A stretch of DNA of 64,000 nucleotides from Couchioplanes caeruleus (GTDB taxonomy: Bacteria > Actinomycetota > Actinomycetes > Mycobacteriales > Micromonosporaceae): contig NZ_CP092183.1 of assembly GCF_023499255.1 (NCBI RefSeq), positions 2,115,501-2,179,500 on the forward strand, read 5' to 3'. Made by a program: the position numbers and the translations under genes. How positions within the stretch are numbered: position 1 is the stretch's first letter; every line of letters begins with the position of its first letter. The notes under the pieces are model-generated. The model saw only the letters and a list, made by a program, of their open reading frames with translations, did not search any database and had not been told where the DNA came from. Positions 1 to 7,769 of the stretch are shown piece after piece.

Positions 1-569
1 GCGATCCGCCCGGCCCGGCGCAGCGCGACGTCGGCCGTGCCGCCGAGCAGGATCGGCGGGCCACCGGCCTGCACCGGCGGCGGCGCCATGCGGCTCGGCG
101 GCACCCGGTAGAACTCGCCCTCGACGGCGGCCATCTCGCCCGCGAAGAGCGTACGCAGCACCCGCAGGTACTCCTCCGTCCGCCGCCCGCGGGGGTTCGG
201 GTCCGAGCCGGTCGCCGCGAACTCCACCTCGGACCACCCCGTGCCCAGCCCCAGCACGAAGCGGCCGCCGGAGAGCACGTCCAGCGTCGTGGCCTGCTTG
301 GCGAGGTACGTGGGGGACAGGTACGGCAGATTGATCACCGCGACGCCGAGCCGGATGTCGGTGGTACGGGCGGCGGCGTACGTCAGCGCCAGCATCGGGT
401 CGAGCACGCTGCGGTAGACCGGCGCCAGGTCCTGGCCCTCGCCGGCGAGCAGCCGCTGGAACGCCCACAGCCCGTGATAACCCAGCTCCTCGGCGCGCAT
501 CGCGAACCCGGTCACCGACAGGGGATCGGCCCAGACGCCGGACACGGGGCAGCCACAGCTGATCAACAT
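1..569 (-). CDS. LLM-class F420/flavin-dependent oxidoreductase (C-terminus off window)
   Basis: A luciferase-like TIM-barrel oxidoreductase, probably using F420H2 or reduced flavin on an unknown small substrate in the cytoplasm. The ATG at 569 opens MLISCGCPVSGVWADPLS. The segments GYHGLWAFQR, DIRLGVAVINLPYLSP and GGRFVLGLGTGWSEVEF follow, with the order and spacing seen in the family; GRRTEEYLRVLRTLF and PPILLGGTA follow further on. About 189 residues are visible and the family is usually 280-330, so the last third lies beyond the left edge. It is transcribed away from the peptidase gene pair to its right. Family assignment is firm; cofactor (F420 versus FMN) and substrate cannot be read from the sequence. 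Confidence 0.85.
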   Translation of the reverse strand, partial: MLISCGCPVSGVWADPLSVTGFAMRAEELGYHGLWAFQRLLAGEGQDLAPVYRSVLDPMLALTYAAARTTDIRLGVAVINLPYLSPTYLAKQATTLDVLSGGRFVLGLGTGWSEVEFAATGSDPNPRGRRTEEYLRVLRTLFAGEMAAVEGEFYRVPPSRMAPPPVQAGGPPILLGGTADVALRRAGRI

Positions 570-789
570 GCGAGTCACCGTACTGCCCGGGACGGCGGCG
601 GGGCCACCGGGCAGCTCCGGGGCGTCACTCGGGCATAACGGTCAGGCAGATTGAACCGTCGAATCTCAGAAGGCGGTATTTGCCGGGTGAACCGGAATCG
701 CGATCGCCCGGCCGGGGTACTCAGGCGGCCCGAAATCGCGCCACTATTCGGACCAATGGGCCCGAACCGAGGATGAGGAGCACCACCTC

Positions 790-981
790 ATGAGCGACCC
801 GCCCGGCCCGCAGCGACAGATCCCCCTCAACGCCGAGGATCGCGCCGCGGGCGAGCAGTACGCCGGTGAGCACGATCCCGGGCCACCCGAGAACTACGCG
901 GGCGATCCCGTCCCCGACCCCTGGGAGGAGGAGCCGGATGGCCAGCTGGATCCTGGTGCCGTGCCTGGTCTCCCTTCGTAA
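790..981 (+). CDS. Small acidic, proline-rich hypothetical protein upstream of the M15-like peptidase
   Basis: A 63-residue ORF starting MSDPPGPQRQIPLNAEDR. It is rich in Asp, Glu and Pro, with no membrane segment and no recognisable domain. A GAGGATGAGGAG stretch sits about 10 nt before the ATG and could serve as ribosome binding site. Third-position GC is high until about base 938, where the next gene starts in another frame, and it drops inside the overlap, as expected for a real gene overlapped at its 3' end by another. The 44-nt overlap suggests translational coupling to the peptidase. Function is unknown; it could be a partner or inhibitor of the enzyme, but this is only position-based. 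It could also be a spurious frame. Confidence 0.5.
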   Translation: MSDPPGPQRQIPLNAEDRAAGEQYAGEHDPGPPENYAGDPVPDPWEEEPDGQLDPGAVPGLPS

Positions 982-1831
982 CGAGTTCAACCAGCTGGCG
1001 CCGAACCGGGACAAGGCCTCGGACGGCTCCATCGGCGACACGTCCCACGCGGCGAGCTCCTCGGACCACAACCCCGACGAGACCGGCAACACGCCGTACG
1101 AGGACAGCGACCGCATCAACGAGGTCCACGCGATCGACGTGGACGACGACCTGCGCGAGTCCGGCTGGACCATGACCCGGTGCGTGGAGATCATCGTCAC
1201 GCGCCACCGGGAGGGCCGCGACGACCGGCTGCAGAACGTCATCTACAACCGCCGGATCTGGTCCCGGTCGTGGGGCTGGACAGCGCGTTCGTACACCGGG
1301 GCGAGTCCCCACACCGAGCACGCGCACTTCTCCGCGCGTTACACCACCGCCCAGGAGCGTGACACCAGCCCCTGGGGACTGCTGGAGGCAGACGACGTGA
1401 CCAAGAGCGAGTTCACCGCCTGGATGACCGAGTGGGCGCGCAGCGCCGCCGGGCGCGAGGCCCTGGCCCGGGCCGTGCTGGCGTACGACCCCGGCAGGTC
1501 GTCCAACGGTGCCATCCCGCCGGGCGGCATCACGAACCCCGGCTCCGACGCCGCCACCAACCCGACCGTCGGCGCCAACTGGGCGCTCAACCGGGCGATC
1601 ATCGCCTCGATCCTCGGATACCAGATCCGCGACCGGGTGGACCACGTGCAGGCGAGCATCGACGCGCTGGCCAAGTCCGCGGGCGCCCCGGTGGCCCAGC
1701 AGGTCAGCGCGCAGACCGCGCTGGACGCGATCGGCTCCGGCCGGATGTCGCCCGAGGAGGCGGCAGCCGCGCTGCGGGCCGCGCTGGGCGAGGAGGGCGC
1801 CGCGAACGTCGGCCGGCTGCTCACGAGCTGA
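938..1831 (+). CDS. M15-like zinc peptidase/endolysin-type protein
   Basis: A 297-residue protein that probably cleaves peptide bonds in peptidoglycan. The N-terminal 140 residues have the layout of M15/LAS metallopeptidases: SDHNPD (His44), HAIDVDD (His64, Asp67) and HTEHAHFSARY (His128, His130), giving the H...D...HxH zinc-binding set. The C-terminal half (about 150-297) has EFTAWMTEWARS and a helical tail with SPEEAAAALRAALGEEG, resembling the trailing regions of actinophage and prophage lysins. The start at 938 is chosen because GAGGAGGAG ends just upstream and the frame before it reads as low-complexity sequence. There is no signal peptide, as in phage endolysins. It stands alone next to a small coupled ORF; no other phage genes are visible, so it may be a domesticated lysin. 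Confidence 0.7.
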   Translation: MASWILVPCLVSLRNEFNQLAPNRDKASDGSIGDTSHAASSSDHNPDETGNTPYEDSDRINEVHAIDVDDDLRESGWTMTRCVEIIVTRHREGRDDRLQNVIYNRRIWSRSWGWTARSYTGASPHTEHAHFSARYTTAQERDTSPWGLLEADDVTKSEFTAWMTEWARSAAGREALARAVLAYDPGRSSNGAIPPGGITNPGSDAATNPTVGANWALNRAIIASILGYQIRDRVDHVQASIDALAKSAGAPVAQQVSAQTALDAIGSGRMSPEEAAAALRAALGEEGAANVGRLLTS

Positions 1832-1930
1832 CATTCATCCGTACGGGGCGGGCGCCGCGGTGCCCGCCCCGCGCCGGGCGGCGCGGAAATCCGGTGGACC
1901 GTCGCGGCCCGGCCGGGTGATCGTGGGCGG

Positions 1931-2665
1931 ATGCGCCAGGACGAGATCTGGGACGCGGACACCGCGAGCCGCTACGACACGCCCGGCACCGGCATGTTCG
2001 CGCCGGAGGTGCTCGGGCCGGCCGTGGAACGGCTCGCCACCCTCGCCGGCGGCGGGCGCGCACTCGAGTTCGCGATCGGGACCGGCCGGGTGGCGGTGCC
2101 GCTCGCCGGCCGGGGCGTGCCGGTGACCGGCATCGAGCTGTCCGCGGCGATGATCGCCCGGCTCCGCGAGAAGGCCGGCGAGGCGCGGATCCCGGTGATC
2201 GCCGGCGACATGGCGACCGCCACCGCGCCGGGCGAGTTCGCGCTGGTCTACCTGGTGTACAACACGATCTCCAACCTGCTCACCCAGGGCGAGCAGGTGG
2301 CGTGCTTCCGGAACGCGGCCCGGCACCTGACGCCGGGCGGCCGGTTCGTCGTCGAGCTGTGGGTGCCCGAGCTGCGCAAGCTGCCGCCGGGGCAGGCCGC
2401 GACGGTGTTCGCCTGCGAGCCGGGCTACATCGGCCTCGACACGTACGACACCCTGCGCCAGCACGTCGTGTCGCACCACTTCCGCTTCGGCGAGGGGCGG
2501 GACGCCCGGCTGAGCCGGTCGCCGCACCGCTACATCTGGCCGGCAGAGCTGGACCTGATGGCACAGCTCGCCGGCATGGAGCTGGAGAGCCGGCACGCGG
2601 ACTGGTCCGGGGCCGAGTTCACCGCGGACTCCGGCTCGCACGTCTCGGTCTACCGCAGGAGCTAG
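1931..2665 (+). CDS. Class I SAM-dependent methyltransferase
   Basis: A 244-residue cytosolic methyltransferase of unknown substrate. Motif I is ALEFAIGTGRVAVPLA (around residues 45-59), the acidic ribose-binding residue is in GIELSAAMIARL (near residue 71), the adenine-contact motif is GDMATA, and motif IV/post-motif is LTPGGRFVVELWVPE. The N-terminus WDADTASRYDTPGTGMF resembles the small-molecule methyltransferases that start with W-D-x-x-x-A-x-x-Y-D. It ends against the convergent DUF6766 gene, and the two stop regions overlap by 4 nt. It follows the peptidase gene by about 100 nt, so it may have its own promoter. The fold is clear, the substrate is not. Confidence 0.88.
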   Translation: MRQDEIWDADTASRYDTPGTGMFAPEVLGPAVERLATLAGGGRALEFAIGTGRVAVPLAGRGVPVTGIELSAAMIARLREKAGEARIPVIAGDMATATAPGEFALVYLVYNTISNLLTQGEQVACFRNAARHLTPGGRFVVELWVPELRKLPPGQAATVFACEPGYIGLDTYDTLRQHVVSHHFRFGEGRDARLSRSPHRYIWPAELDLMAQLAGMELESRHADWSGAEFTADSGSHVSVYRRS

Positions 2666-3336
2666 TTCTCGTCGCCCGTGGCGGTGTGCGGCGAGCCGAC
2701 GGGCTTGGACTGCGACGAGCCGCGCTGGCGCAGGTAGATCGCGAGGATGGCCATCGACGCCACCGCGAGCAGCTCCGACTGCCAGTTCTGCAGCGTACGG
2801 TTCCAGAAGTCCGGCGCCACCAGGTACTGCGCCGGGCTCATCGGGTCCTCGAGGTTGCCCAGCTGCTCCTCGTTGAACGCGGCCCGCCCGGCGATGAACT
2901 GCGCGACCCACGAGACGACGAAGATCGCCCCCATCACGAGGCCCAGCGAGTTGGAGAACAGGAACAGCTTGAAGCCGCTCGCGTGCGCCCACTTCGGCGA
3001 GTCCTCCCGGGCGTACGGGCCGACCTTCTGGTCCTTGTCGGACTCCCGGCCGGCCTTGCCCAGCTCCTTGGACTCCGGCGACCCCTTCTGCAGCAGCCAC
3101 ACGGTCAGGTAAATGAAGAGGAAGAACTGCAGGTACTCCGACTGCCAGTTCTCCGCCACGTCCGCGCCGAAGCTCGCCGAGGTCACGTAGCGGGCGAAAC
3201 CGATCGGCGGCAGGCCCTCGGCGAGCTGCTGCTGGTTGTAGTCGGCCAGCCCGGCGAACGCCTGCCCGACCAGCACGATGAGGAACAGCAGCCCGAAGGT
3301 CAGGCCCAGAGCGTTCTCCTTGACGAACCGCTTCAC
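2662..3336 (-). CDS. DUF6766 family membrane protein
   Basis: A 224-residue integral membrane protein matching what I know of DUF6766, an actinobacterial family without assigned function. Two copies of the same layout can be seen: ENALGLTFGLLFLIVLVGQ then ADYNQQQ, NWQSEYLQFFLFIYL and WLLQKGSPESKEL in the first half; SNSLGLVMGAIFVVSWVAQ, AAFNEEQL, NWQSELLAVASMAIL and YLRQRGSSQSKPVG in the second. This points to an internal duplication with about four membrane segments. GTG at 3336 is chosen over longer alternatives because it overlaps the stop of the tiny upstream peptide (GTGA) and the family starts with KRFVKEN. It is last in a likely operon running from 5005 down. Confidence 0.82.
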   Translation of the reverse strand: MKRFVKENALGLTFGLLFLIVLVGQAFAGLADYNQQQLAEGLPPIGFARYVTSASFGADVAENWQSEYLQFFLFIYLTVWLLQKGSPESKELGKAGRESDKDQKVGPYAREDSPKWAHASGFKLFLFSNSLGLVMGAIFVVSWVAQFIAGRAAFNEEQLGNLEDPMSPAQYLVAPDFWNRTLQNWQSELLAVASMAILAIYLRQRGSSQSKPVGSPHTATGDEN

Positions 3337-3416
3337 CGGTGCAGCACCCCCAGCGTGATGAAGTAGCCGAGCCCGACGATCACCACGACCAGCAACAGGA
3401 CGAACAGCGCACGCAT
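3333..3416 (-). CDS. 27-residue single-span membrane peptide, coupled to DUF6766
   Basis: A short ORF, ATG at 3416, that reads MRALFVLLLVVVIVGLGYF followed by ITLGVLHR and TGA. A strong ribosome binding site (GGGAGGG, about 6 nt before the ATG) lies in the last codons of the upstream lipoprotein gene, and the stop overlaps the GTG start of the DUF6766 gene as GTGA. Apart from its ends the peptide is one hydrophobic helix of about 20 residues, so it should insert in the membrane as a single span. The good RBS, the 3-nt gap to the gene before and the 4-nt overlap with the gene after support it being translated. It may be a small subunit of the DUF6766 protein or only a translational coupler. 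Confidence 0.6.
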   Translation of the reverse strand: MRALFVLLLVVVIVGLGYFITLGVLHR

Positions 3417-3419
3417 CGC

Positions 3420-3848
3420 TCACCCTCCCTGGATCGCGCAGTTGTACGGCTTCTCCCCGCGGGGCGTGCAGCCGGCCGCGACGACCCGCCAGCCGCCCGG
3501 GAAGACGGCGAGGAAGAGTGTGTCGTCGGTGAGGCGGACCTGGGCCCACTGGCCGTACACGTCGGTGCCGGTCACCTGCCCCGGCGCCGGCAGGTCCTCG
3601 TCGAGGATGGCCTGGTCGCACGACTGACCGGCGGAGGACTCGATCTCCTCGAGGGTCCCCGGGGCCAGCGTGGCGCACGCCGTGGCCCCGTCCTTGCTGC
3701 CGACCGCGCTCAGCAGCCGGAGCGCCACGTCGGCGGCGGCGTCACCACGCTCGCCGACCGATCCGCACCCGGCCAGCCCCATCAGGAGCAGGGCCGGAAT
3801 CACTCGCTTCAGCACGAGCGGCGGTTTCCCACGCGTGGCCGTTTTCAA
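3420..3848 (-). CDS. Putative lipoprotein, hypothetical
   Basis: A 142-residue exported protein. The N-terminus is basic (MKTATRGKPPLVLKR), followed by a hydrophobic stretch ending in the lipobox LAGC near residue 28, so it should be lipid-anchored on the outer face of the membrane. The mature part has two to four cysteines (ACATLAPGT, SCDQAI, AAGCTPRG, YNCAIQGG) that may form disulfides, and alternating strands such as GQWAQVRLTDDTLFLAVF and GWRVVAAG that resemble small NTF2-like or YoaH-type secreted domains. No family is recognised with certainty. It sits 3 nt upstream of the tiny membrane peptide gene and 21 nt downstream of the PPOX gene, so it is probably part of the same transcript. 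Confidence 0.75.
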   Translation of the reverse strand: MKTATRGKPPLVLKRVIPALLLMGLAGCGSVGERGDAAADVALRLLSAVGSKDGATACATLAPGTLEEIESSAGQSCDQAILDEDLPAPGQVTGTDVYGQWAQVRLTDDTLFLAVFPGGWRVVAAGCTPRGEKPYNCAIQGG

Positions 3849-3869
3849 TCATCGAAGATCGCGACTGGG

Positions 3870-4307
3870 TCAGTTGCTGTACACCCGCGACGGCGTGATC
3901 AGCACGGCGGTGCGGCGCTGCTCGGCCATCACGCGGTCGTACTCGGCCCAGTCGTCGTGGGTGCCGCCGGCCGCGGTGAAGATGGCGCGCAGCAGGCCGG
4001 GCAGGGCGTCCGGGGCCAGCCACGGCTGCGCGTCGTCCGGGCCCGCCAGCTCCGCCCGGCCCTCGACGGCCGCCCACTGCCAGCCGTTGCGGAACGTCAC
4101 GGTCAGCTGCGGGCGGGCGCGCAGGTTGGCCAGCTTCACCCGGCCGTACGTGACGAAGGCGAGCACCCGGCCGCCGGTCGCCGGATGGGCCACCAGCCCG
4201 GCGTTGACCAGCGAGGACTGGATCGTCGCGTCCGCCCGCAGGGTGGCGACCACGGCCAGCCCGCTGTCCTCGCGGGCCAGGCCCCACGCCTCGTCGAGGG
4301 TGGTCAC
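3870..4307 (-). CDS. PPOX-class (split-barrel) F420/FMN-dependent oxidoreductase
   Basis: A 145-residue split beta-barrel protein of the pyridoxamine-phosphate-oxidase-like superfamily, of the type that in actinobacteria usually binds F420 (TIGR03618-like). Visible family features are LAVVATLRADATIQSSLVNAG near the N-terminus, GRVLAFVTYGRVKLANLR (cofactor phosphate contact region), RPQLTVTFRNGWQWAAVEGRA and the C-terminal RRTAVLITPSRVY. The GTG start at 4307 overlaps the stop of the TPR gene as GTGA; longer in-frame starts would run deep into that gene. Paralogous to the PPOX gene at 33775-34197. The substrate is unknown. Confidence 0.82.
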   Translation of the reverse strand: MTTLDEAWGLAREDSGLAVVATLRADATIQSSLVNAGLVAHPATGGRVLAFVTYGRVKLANLRARPQLTVTFRNGWQWAAVEGRAELAGPDDAQPWLAPDALPGLLRAIFTAAGGTHDDWAEYDRVMAEQRRTAVLITPSRVYSN

Positions 4308-5005
4308 GCCGCGACCTCCGCCTCGTGCAGGAACCGCTCGATCCAGGCGATGCGCTGCGGGCTGAGCCCCGCGTCGCGGGCCTGCCGCAGTGCCTGACGG
4401 ACATGGCCGAGGCCCTGGTCGCGCAGGCCGTCGGCGATCTCGGCCAGGCCGAGCGCCACCGTGCCGCCGGGGATCCAGCGCGGGTCGCCGAGCTCGGCGC
4501 GCAGGTCGTGGGAGATCCGCAGGTGGTGCAGGGCACGGTCCGACCCCAGGTCGTCCAGGGTGTGGAAGAAACCGATGTGCCGGTGCAGCTCGCTGCGCAG
4601 CAACAGGTCGTCGTGCCGCTCGGCCAGCTCCAGCGCCTCGCGGTAGCACGGCATCGCCGCGTCCCAGTCGCCGCGCAGCACCTGGTGGACCAGCCCCAGG
4701 CCGAAGAGCGACTCGGCCACGCCGGCCTCGTCGCCGAGCTCGCGCCGGATCGCCAGCGCCTGCTCGAAGAGCCGTTGCTCGGCGTCGCCGTCGGCCTGCG
4801 CCAGATCGCCGTCGATCGCCCGGAAGTGGGCGAGCATCCCGAGCCGGTCGAGCGCCGCGGCCTCCAGCGCCCGGTCACCCTCGGCCCGGGCCCGCTCCAG
4901 CAGACCGGTGAAGGTGGCCTCGGCCCCGGCGTAGTCACCGGTACGGAACGCCGCCTCGTACATGGCCTCCGTGCCGGCCGTCAGTGTGTCCCCCGTCGTC
5001 CCCAT
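4304..5005 (-). CDS. TPR-repeat protein
   Basis: A 233-residue, almost all-helical protein of tetratricopeptide-like repeats: TGDYAGAEATFTGLLERARAEG, EQRLFEQALAIRRELGDEAG, DWDAAMPCYREALELAERHDD and HHLRISHDLRAELGDP all have the A-x-x-x-Y/F-x-x-A-L-x-x-x-x-x-x-G-D pattern. There is no signal peptide or catalytic domain, so it should act as a cytosolic scaffold or adaptor. It resembles the TPR parts of SARP/AfsR-type regulators but has no DNA-binding domain. The ATG at 5005 is the only good start. The gene leads a tight minus-strand run (TPR, PPOX, lipoprotein, tiny peptide, DUF6766) with overlaps or gaps of 21 nt or less. Confidence 0.75.
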   Translation of the reverse strand: MGTTGDTLTAGTEAMYEAAFRTGDYAGAEATFTGLLERARAEGDRALEAAALDRLGMLAHFRAIDGDLAQADGDAEQRLFEQALAIRRELGDEAGVAESLFGLGLVHQVLRGDWDAAMPCYREALELAERHDDLLLRSELHRHIGFFHTLDDLGSDRALHHLRISHDLRAELGDPRWIPGGTVALGLAEIADGLRDQGLGHVRQALRQARDAGLSPQRIAWIERFLHEAEVAA

Positions 5006-5042
5006 GCCGCCACGCTACTGCCGTTCGGGGTGGCGCGGGCTC

Positions 5043-5684
5043 CTAAAGGGCGTCGACCGCCTGGGGGATGGGGGTGTCGCCGCCGAAGAGCTCGAAGGTG
5101 AGCCCGGCGGTGCGCGGCGCGCCCAGCACGTACGCCAGCACCGCGGCCACGTCGTCGCGCGGCACCGGCCCGCGGCCGCCGAGCTCCCGGCTCACCCGGA
5201 CCAGGCCCGTGCCCGGCTCGTCGGTCAGCGACCCCGGCCGGACGATCGTCGCGTCCAGCCCCGAGGCTCGCACGTAGTCGTCCGCCTCGGCCTTCGCCAG
5301 CAGGTACGGCCGCATCGTCTCGCCCGCGGACTCCGGACGGTCCGCCCCGATCGACGAGACCATCACGTAGCGGCGTACCCCGGTGGAGAGGGCCGCGTCG
5401 GCGAGCTTGACCGCACCGCCCAGGTCGACGGTCCGCTTGCGTCCGGGGCCGCTGCCCGGGCCCGCACCGGCGGCGAAGACCACGGCGTCGGCGCCGCGCA
5501 CGTACGCGTCCAGCGTCTCGTCGTTCTCGAGGTCGCCGAGCACCGGCACGGCGCCGGCCGCCTCGAGGTCTGCCGCGTGCTGCGGCGACCGGATGAGTCC
5601 ACGGGCGGTGTGCCCCTGCTCGGCGAGGAGCCGGAGGAGGCGGAGCGCGACCTTGCCGTGGCCGCCGGCGACGAGAATGTCCAT
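5043..5684 (-). CDS. NAD(P)-binding atypical SDR (NmrA/YhfK type)
   Basis: A 213-residue single-domain Rossmann protein. MDILVAGGHGKVALRLLRLL is the dinucleotide-binding motif (GGxGxxxxR/L), LIRSPQHAADLEAAGAVPVLGDL the second strand and loop, DAVVFAAGAG the NNAG-like strand, and YVMVSSIGADRP plus MRPYLLAKAEADDYVR the atypical active-site region with Tyr and Lys. ATIVRPGSLTDEPGTG is the typical C-terminal signature of the NAD(P)H-binding group. Such proteins often act as redox sensors or as isomerase/reductase-like enzymes; no substrate can be assigned. It lies 4 nt downstream of the hypothetical gene at 5689-6393, so the two are probably co-transcribed. Confidence 0.85.
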   Translation of the reverse strand: MDILVAGGHGKVALRLLRLLAEQGHTARGLIRSPQHAADLEAAGAVPVLGDLENDETLDAYVRGADAVVFAAGAGPGSGPGRKRTVDLGGAVKLADAALSTGVRRYVMVSSIGADRPESAGETMRPYLLAKAEADDYVRASGLDATIVRPGSLTDEPGTGLVRVSRELGGRGPVPRDDVAAVLAYVLGAPRTAGLTFELFGGDTPIPQAVDAL

Positions 5685-5688
5685 GGGT

Positions 5689-6393
5689 TCAGTCTTCTCC
5701 GTTTCCGGCCGCCGTGAACGCGACGTCGCTCACGTCCGCGCTCACCTCGGTGAAGCCGGTGCCGTAGGCCTCCGGCTCGCGGATCCGCAGCACGAGGCAG
5801 AACGGCCGGTCGGCGCCGTACTGCCGGACCAGGTCCCGGTGGTGGTCCGCCAGGTAGCGCGCCGCCGCCAGGTTGCCGTCGGAGCTGAGCCCGCCGAGCA
5901 GGTACACCGGCCGGCCCGCCGTCGGCGCCCGGAAGCGCGCCAGGATCGCGTACCGGTCGTCGCGGCTGTTGGCGTACCGGGTCGCCCCGATCACGAAGGT
6001 GTTCCGCTCGTCGGGGCGGTACTCCACTCCCGGCAGGGCGGTCCGCAGGTGAACGGCCGCGCGGGGGTTCGCCGACGGGCCGCCGACGCAGAACTCCGTC
6101 ACCCGGCCCAGCTCCTGGCGCAGCTCCGCGCCGCCGACGACGTCCGCGCGGGCGCCGCACTCGCGGACCAGGGTGGCGAGCTCCACCAGGGCGGCCACGT
6201 CGCGGCGGTGCACGCTGTCGTCGCTGGGCGACGAGAAGTGCCGCGACGCCACCAGCAGGGCGCCGGCGCCCGGAGTCAGGCCGAAGAAAGCGCGTTCCCG
6301 GTCGAGCCGGCGGCGCCGGACCGCGAACTGGGCCAGCCACACCGCGGTACCGGCGATGACGCTGGCGAGAAGGTTGATCAGCAGGTCGCCCAC
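5689..6393 (-). CDS. Hypothetical membrane-anchored protein
   Basis: A 234-residue protein that I do not recognise. The first 25 residues (MGDLLINLLASVIAGTAVWL followed by AQFAVRRRR) form one membrane span with a positively charged end, so the rest should face the cytoplasm. The soluble part has GALLVASRHFSSP, RRDVAALVELATLVRE, VGGAELRQELGRVTEFCVGGP and YAILARFRAP, suggestive of an alpha/beta domain that binds a ligand; the pattern resembles streptomycete proteins sometimes seen beside effector or nucleotide-sensing genes, but I cannot name the family. The last part FCLVLRIREPEAYGTGF reads as a beta-strand edge. Four nt separate it from the SDR gene downstream. Confidence 0.65.
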   Translation of the reverse strand: MGDLLINLLASVIAGTAVWLAQFAVRRRRLDRERAFFGLTPGAGALLVASRHFSSPSDDSVHRRDVAALVELATLVRECGARADVVGGAELRQELGRVTEFCVGGPSANPRAAVHLRTALPGVEYRPDERNTFVIGATRYANSRDDRYAILARFRAPTAGRPVYLLGGLSSDGNLAAARYLADHHRDLVRQYGADRPFCLVLRIREPEAYGTGFTEVSADVSDVAFTAAGNGED

Positions 6394-6426
6394 GCGGTCA
6401 TGGTGACCGATGCCGTCGCACGGTGA

Positions 6427-7473
6427 TCAGGCGGACTCGCGGATCACCAGCGTGGGCTGGAACGTCACCGAGCGGGGCAGCCGGCCCGGCGAGGCGATGT
6501 GCGCCATCAGCACCTCGGCCATCTCGGCGGCCATCTCCTCGACCGGCTGCCGGATCGTGGTCAGCAGCGGACGGCAGTCCAGCGCCGCGCTGCTGTCGTC
6601 GAAGCCGACCACGGCGACGTCGTCGGGCACCCGCCGGCCGAGGTCCTGCACCGCGCGCAGGGCACCCTCGGCCATGAGGTCGCTGGCGACGAAGAGCCCG
6701 TCGAGGTCCGGGTGGGTGGCGAGCAGCCGCCGGGCGCACTCCTCGCCGCCGTGCCGGGTGAAGTCGCCCTCGAGCGACGGGACGTCGGCGAAGCCGCGGT
6801 TGGCCAGGTACGACCGGAAGCCCTCGAGCCGGTCCTGCCCGGCCGGCATGTCGAGCGGCCCGCTGATCGTGGCGAGCCTCCGGCAGCCGCGGGCCAGCAG
6901 ATGCTCCGCGGCGAGCCGGGCGCCGAGGCGCTGGTCGACGTCGACGAAGCTGGCGGCCAGCGGGGAGGCCGGGCGGGCCGAGACGACCGCGGGGATGCCC
7001 AGCTCGTGCACCTGCCGGGGCAGCGGGTCCTGCTCGTGGCTGCTGATCAGCAGCACACCGTCGACGTGGCCCTGGCGCAGGTAACGCAGCACGTGGTGGT
7101 GGTCGGTCGAGTCGGTCGGGATGATCACCAGGTGGATGTCGTGGGGGCGCAGCGCGCTGGTCGCCCCGGCGGTGACCCGGCCGAAGTACGGGTCGGTGAA
7201 GACCCGGTTGAGAAACGACGAGTCGTACGGCCGCTCCGGCTCGGAGATCACCAGCGCGACCGAGTTCGACTTGCGGGTGACCAGGCTGCGCGCCGCCACG
7301 TTGGGCACGTACCCGGTCTCGGCGATGGCCCGCTGGACCATCTCCCGGATCTTCGCGTCGACGCTGGGAGCCCCGTTGATCACCCGGGACACGGTCGCCC
7401 GCGACACCCCGGCCGCCTCGGCGACCTGGTCCATCGTCGGGTTCTGGCCGCCGCGGCCGGCCCGGGAATTCAT
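6427..7473 (-). CDS. LacI-family transcriptional regulator
   Basis: A 348-residue sugar-responsive repressor. The N-terminal helix-turn-helix is TMDQVAEAAGVSRATVSRVI followed by the hinge helix region NVAARSLVTRKSNSVALV; the periplasmic-binding-protein-like effector domain follows with GHVDGVLLISSHEQD, ARLAAEHLLARGCRRLATIS, DGLFVASDLMAEGALRAV and VAVVGFDDSSAAL. ATG at 7473 gives the usual short arm before the HTH. A second in-frame ATG at 7770 would add about 99 Ala/Pro/Gly/Ser residues and overlaps the stop of the DUF1996 gene as ATGA, so a longer form is possible but unlike the family. A perfect AGCGCT-core palindrome 34 nt upstream suggests autoregulation. It probably controls the neighbouring secreted hydrolases. 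Confidence 0.92.
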   Translation of the reverse strand: MNSRAGRGGQNPTMDQVAEAAGVSRATVSRVINGAPSVDAKIREMVQRAIAETGYVPNVAARSLVTRKSNSVALVISEPERPYDSSFLNRVFTDPYFGRVTAGATSALRPHDIHLVIIPTDSTDHHHVLRYLRQGHVDGVLLISSHEQDPLPRQVHELGIPAVVSARPASPLAASFVDVDQRLGARLAAEHLLARGCRRLATISGPLDMPAGQDRLEGFRSYLANRGFADVPSLEGDFTRHGGEECARRLLATHPDLDGLFVASDLMAEGALRAVQDLGRRVPDDVAVVGFDDSSAALDCRPLLTTIRQPVEEMAAEMAEVLMAHIASPGRLPRSVTFQPTLVIRESA

Positions 7474-7506
7474 GGGCTCTGTTATAGCACCGGCCCGGAT
7501 CTCTCT

Positions 7507-7518
7507 GAGAGCGCTCTC
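7507..7518. promoter_or_regulatory. LacI-type operator, perfect 12-bp palindrome
   Basis: GAGAGCGCTCTC is a perfect palindrome with the central CG and AGCGCT core usual for actinobacterial LacI-family operators. It lies 34 nt upstream of the LacI ATG at 7473, a position suited to autorepression. Confidence 0.6.
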
Positions 7519-7539
7519 CGGCCCCCACCCGCGACCGGC

Positions 7540-7700
7540 CGCCGAGCCGGAGCCGGCCGCGGGGCTCCGAGCGCCGGACCCGGTCGCCGGGCCGGGCGCG
7601 GCGGCGGGGCTCCGAGCGCTGGAGCCGGGCGCGGCGCCGGAGCCGGCCGCGGGGGTCCGAGCGCCGGAGCCGGGCGCGGGCACGGGGCCCCGCGGCCGCC
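7540..7700. repeat. Degenerate 45-46 bp tandem repeat, very GC-rich
   Basis: The words TCCGAGCGCYGGA recur at 7565, 7611 and 7656, i.e. with a period of 45-46 bp, inside a 250-bp stretch that is nearly all G and C. On the minus strand the stretch stays open and would encode Ala/Gly/Pro/Ser-rich sequence with TPAAGSG and SPAAGSG motifs. The region lies between the DUF1996 stop (7770) and the LacI start (7473). Confidence 0.6.
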
Positions 7701-7769
7701 CCGAGCCGGCCGCGAGGCCGGGTCCCTGGCCGCCGGTGCCGGGTGCGGCGCCGGCGGCCGGGGCGGACA

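Noticed and set aside
600..789. Possible c-di-AMP (ydaO-type) leader upstream of the lysin-like gene
   Set aside because: Only scattered short similarities (for example GGGGTAC) are visible; no paired core can be drawn, so it is not listed.
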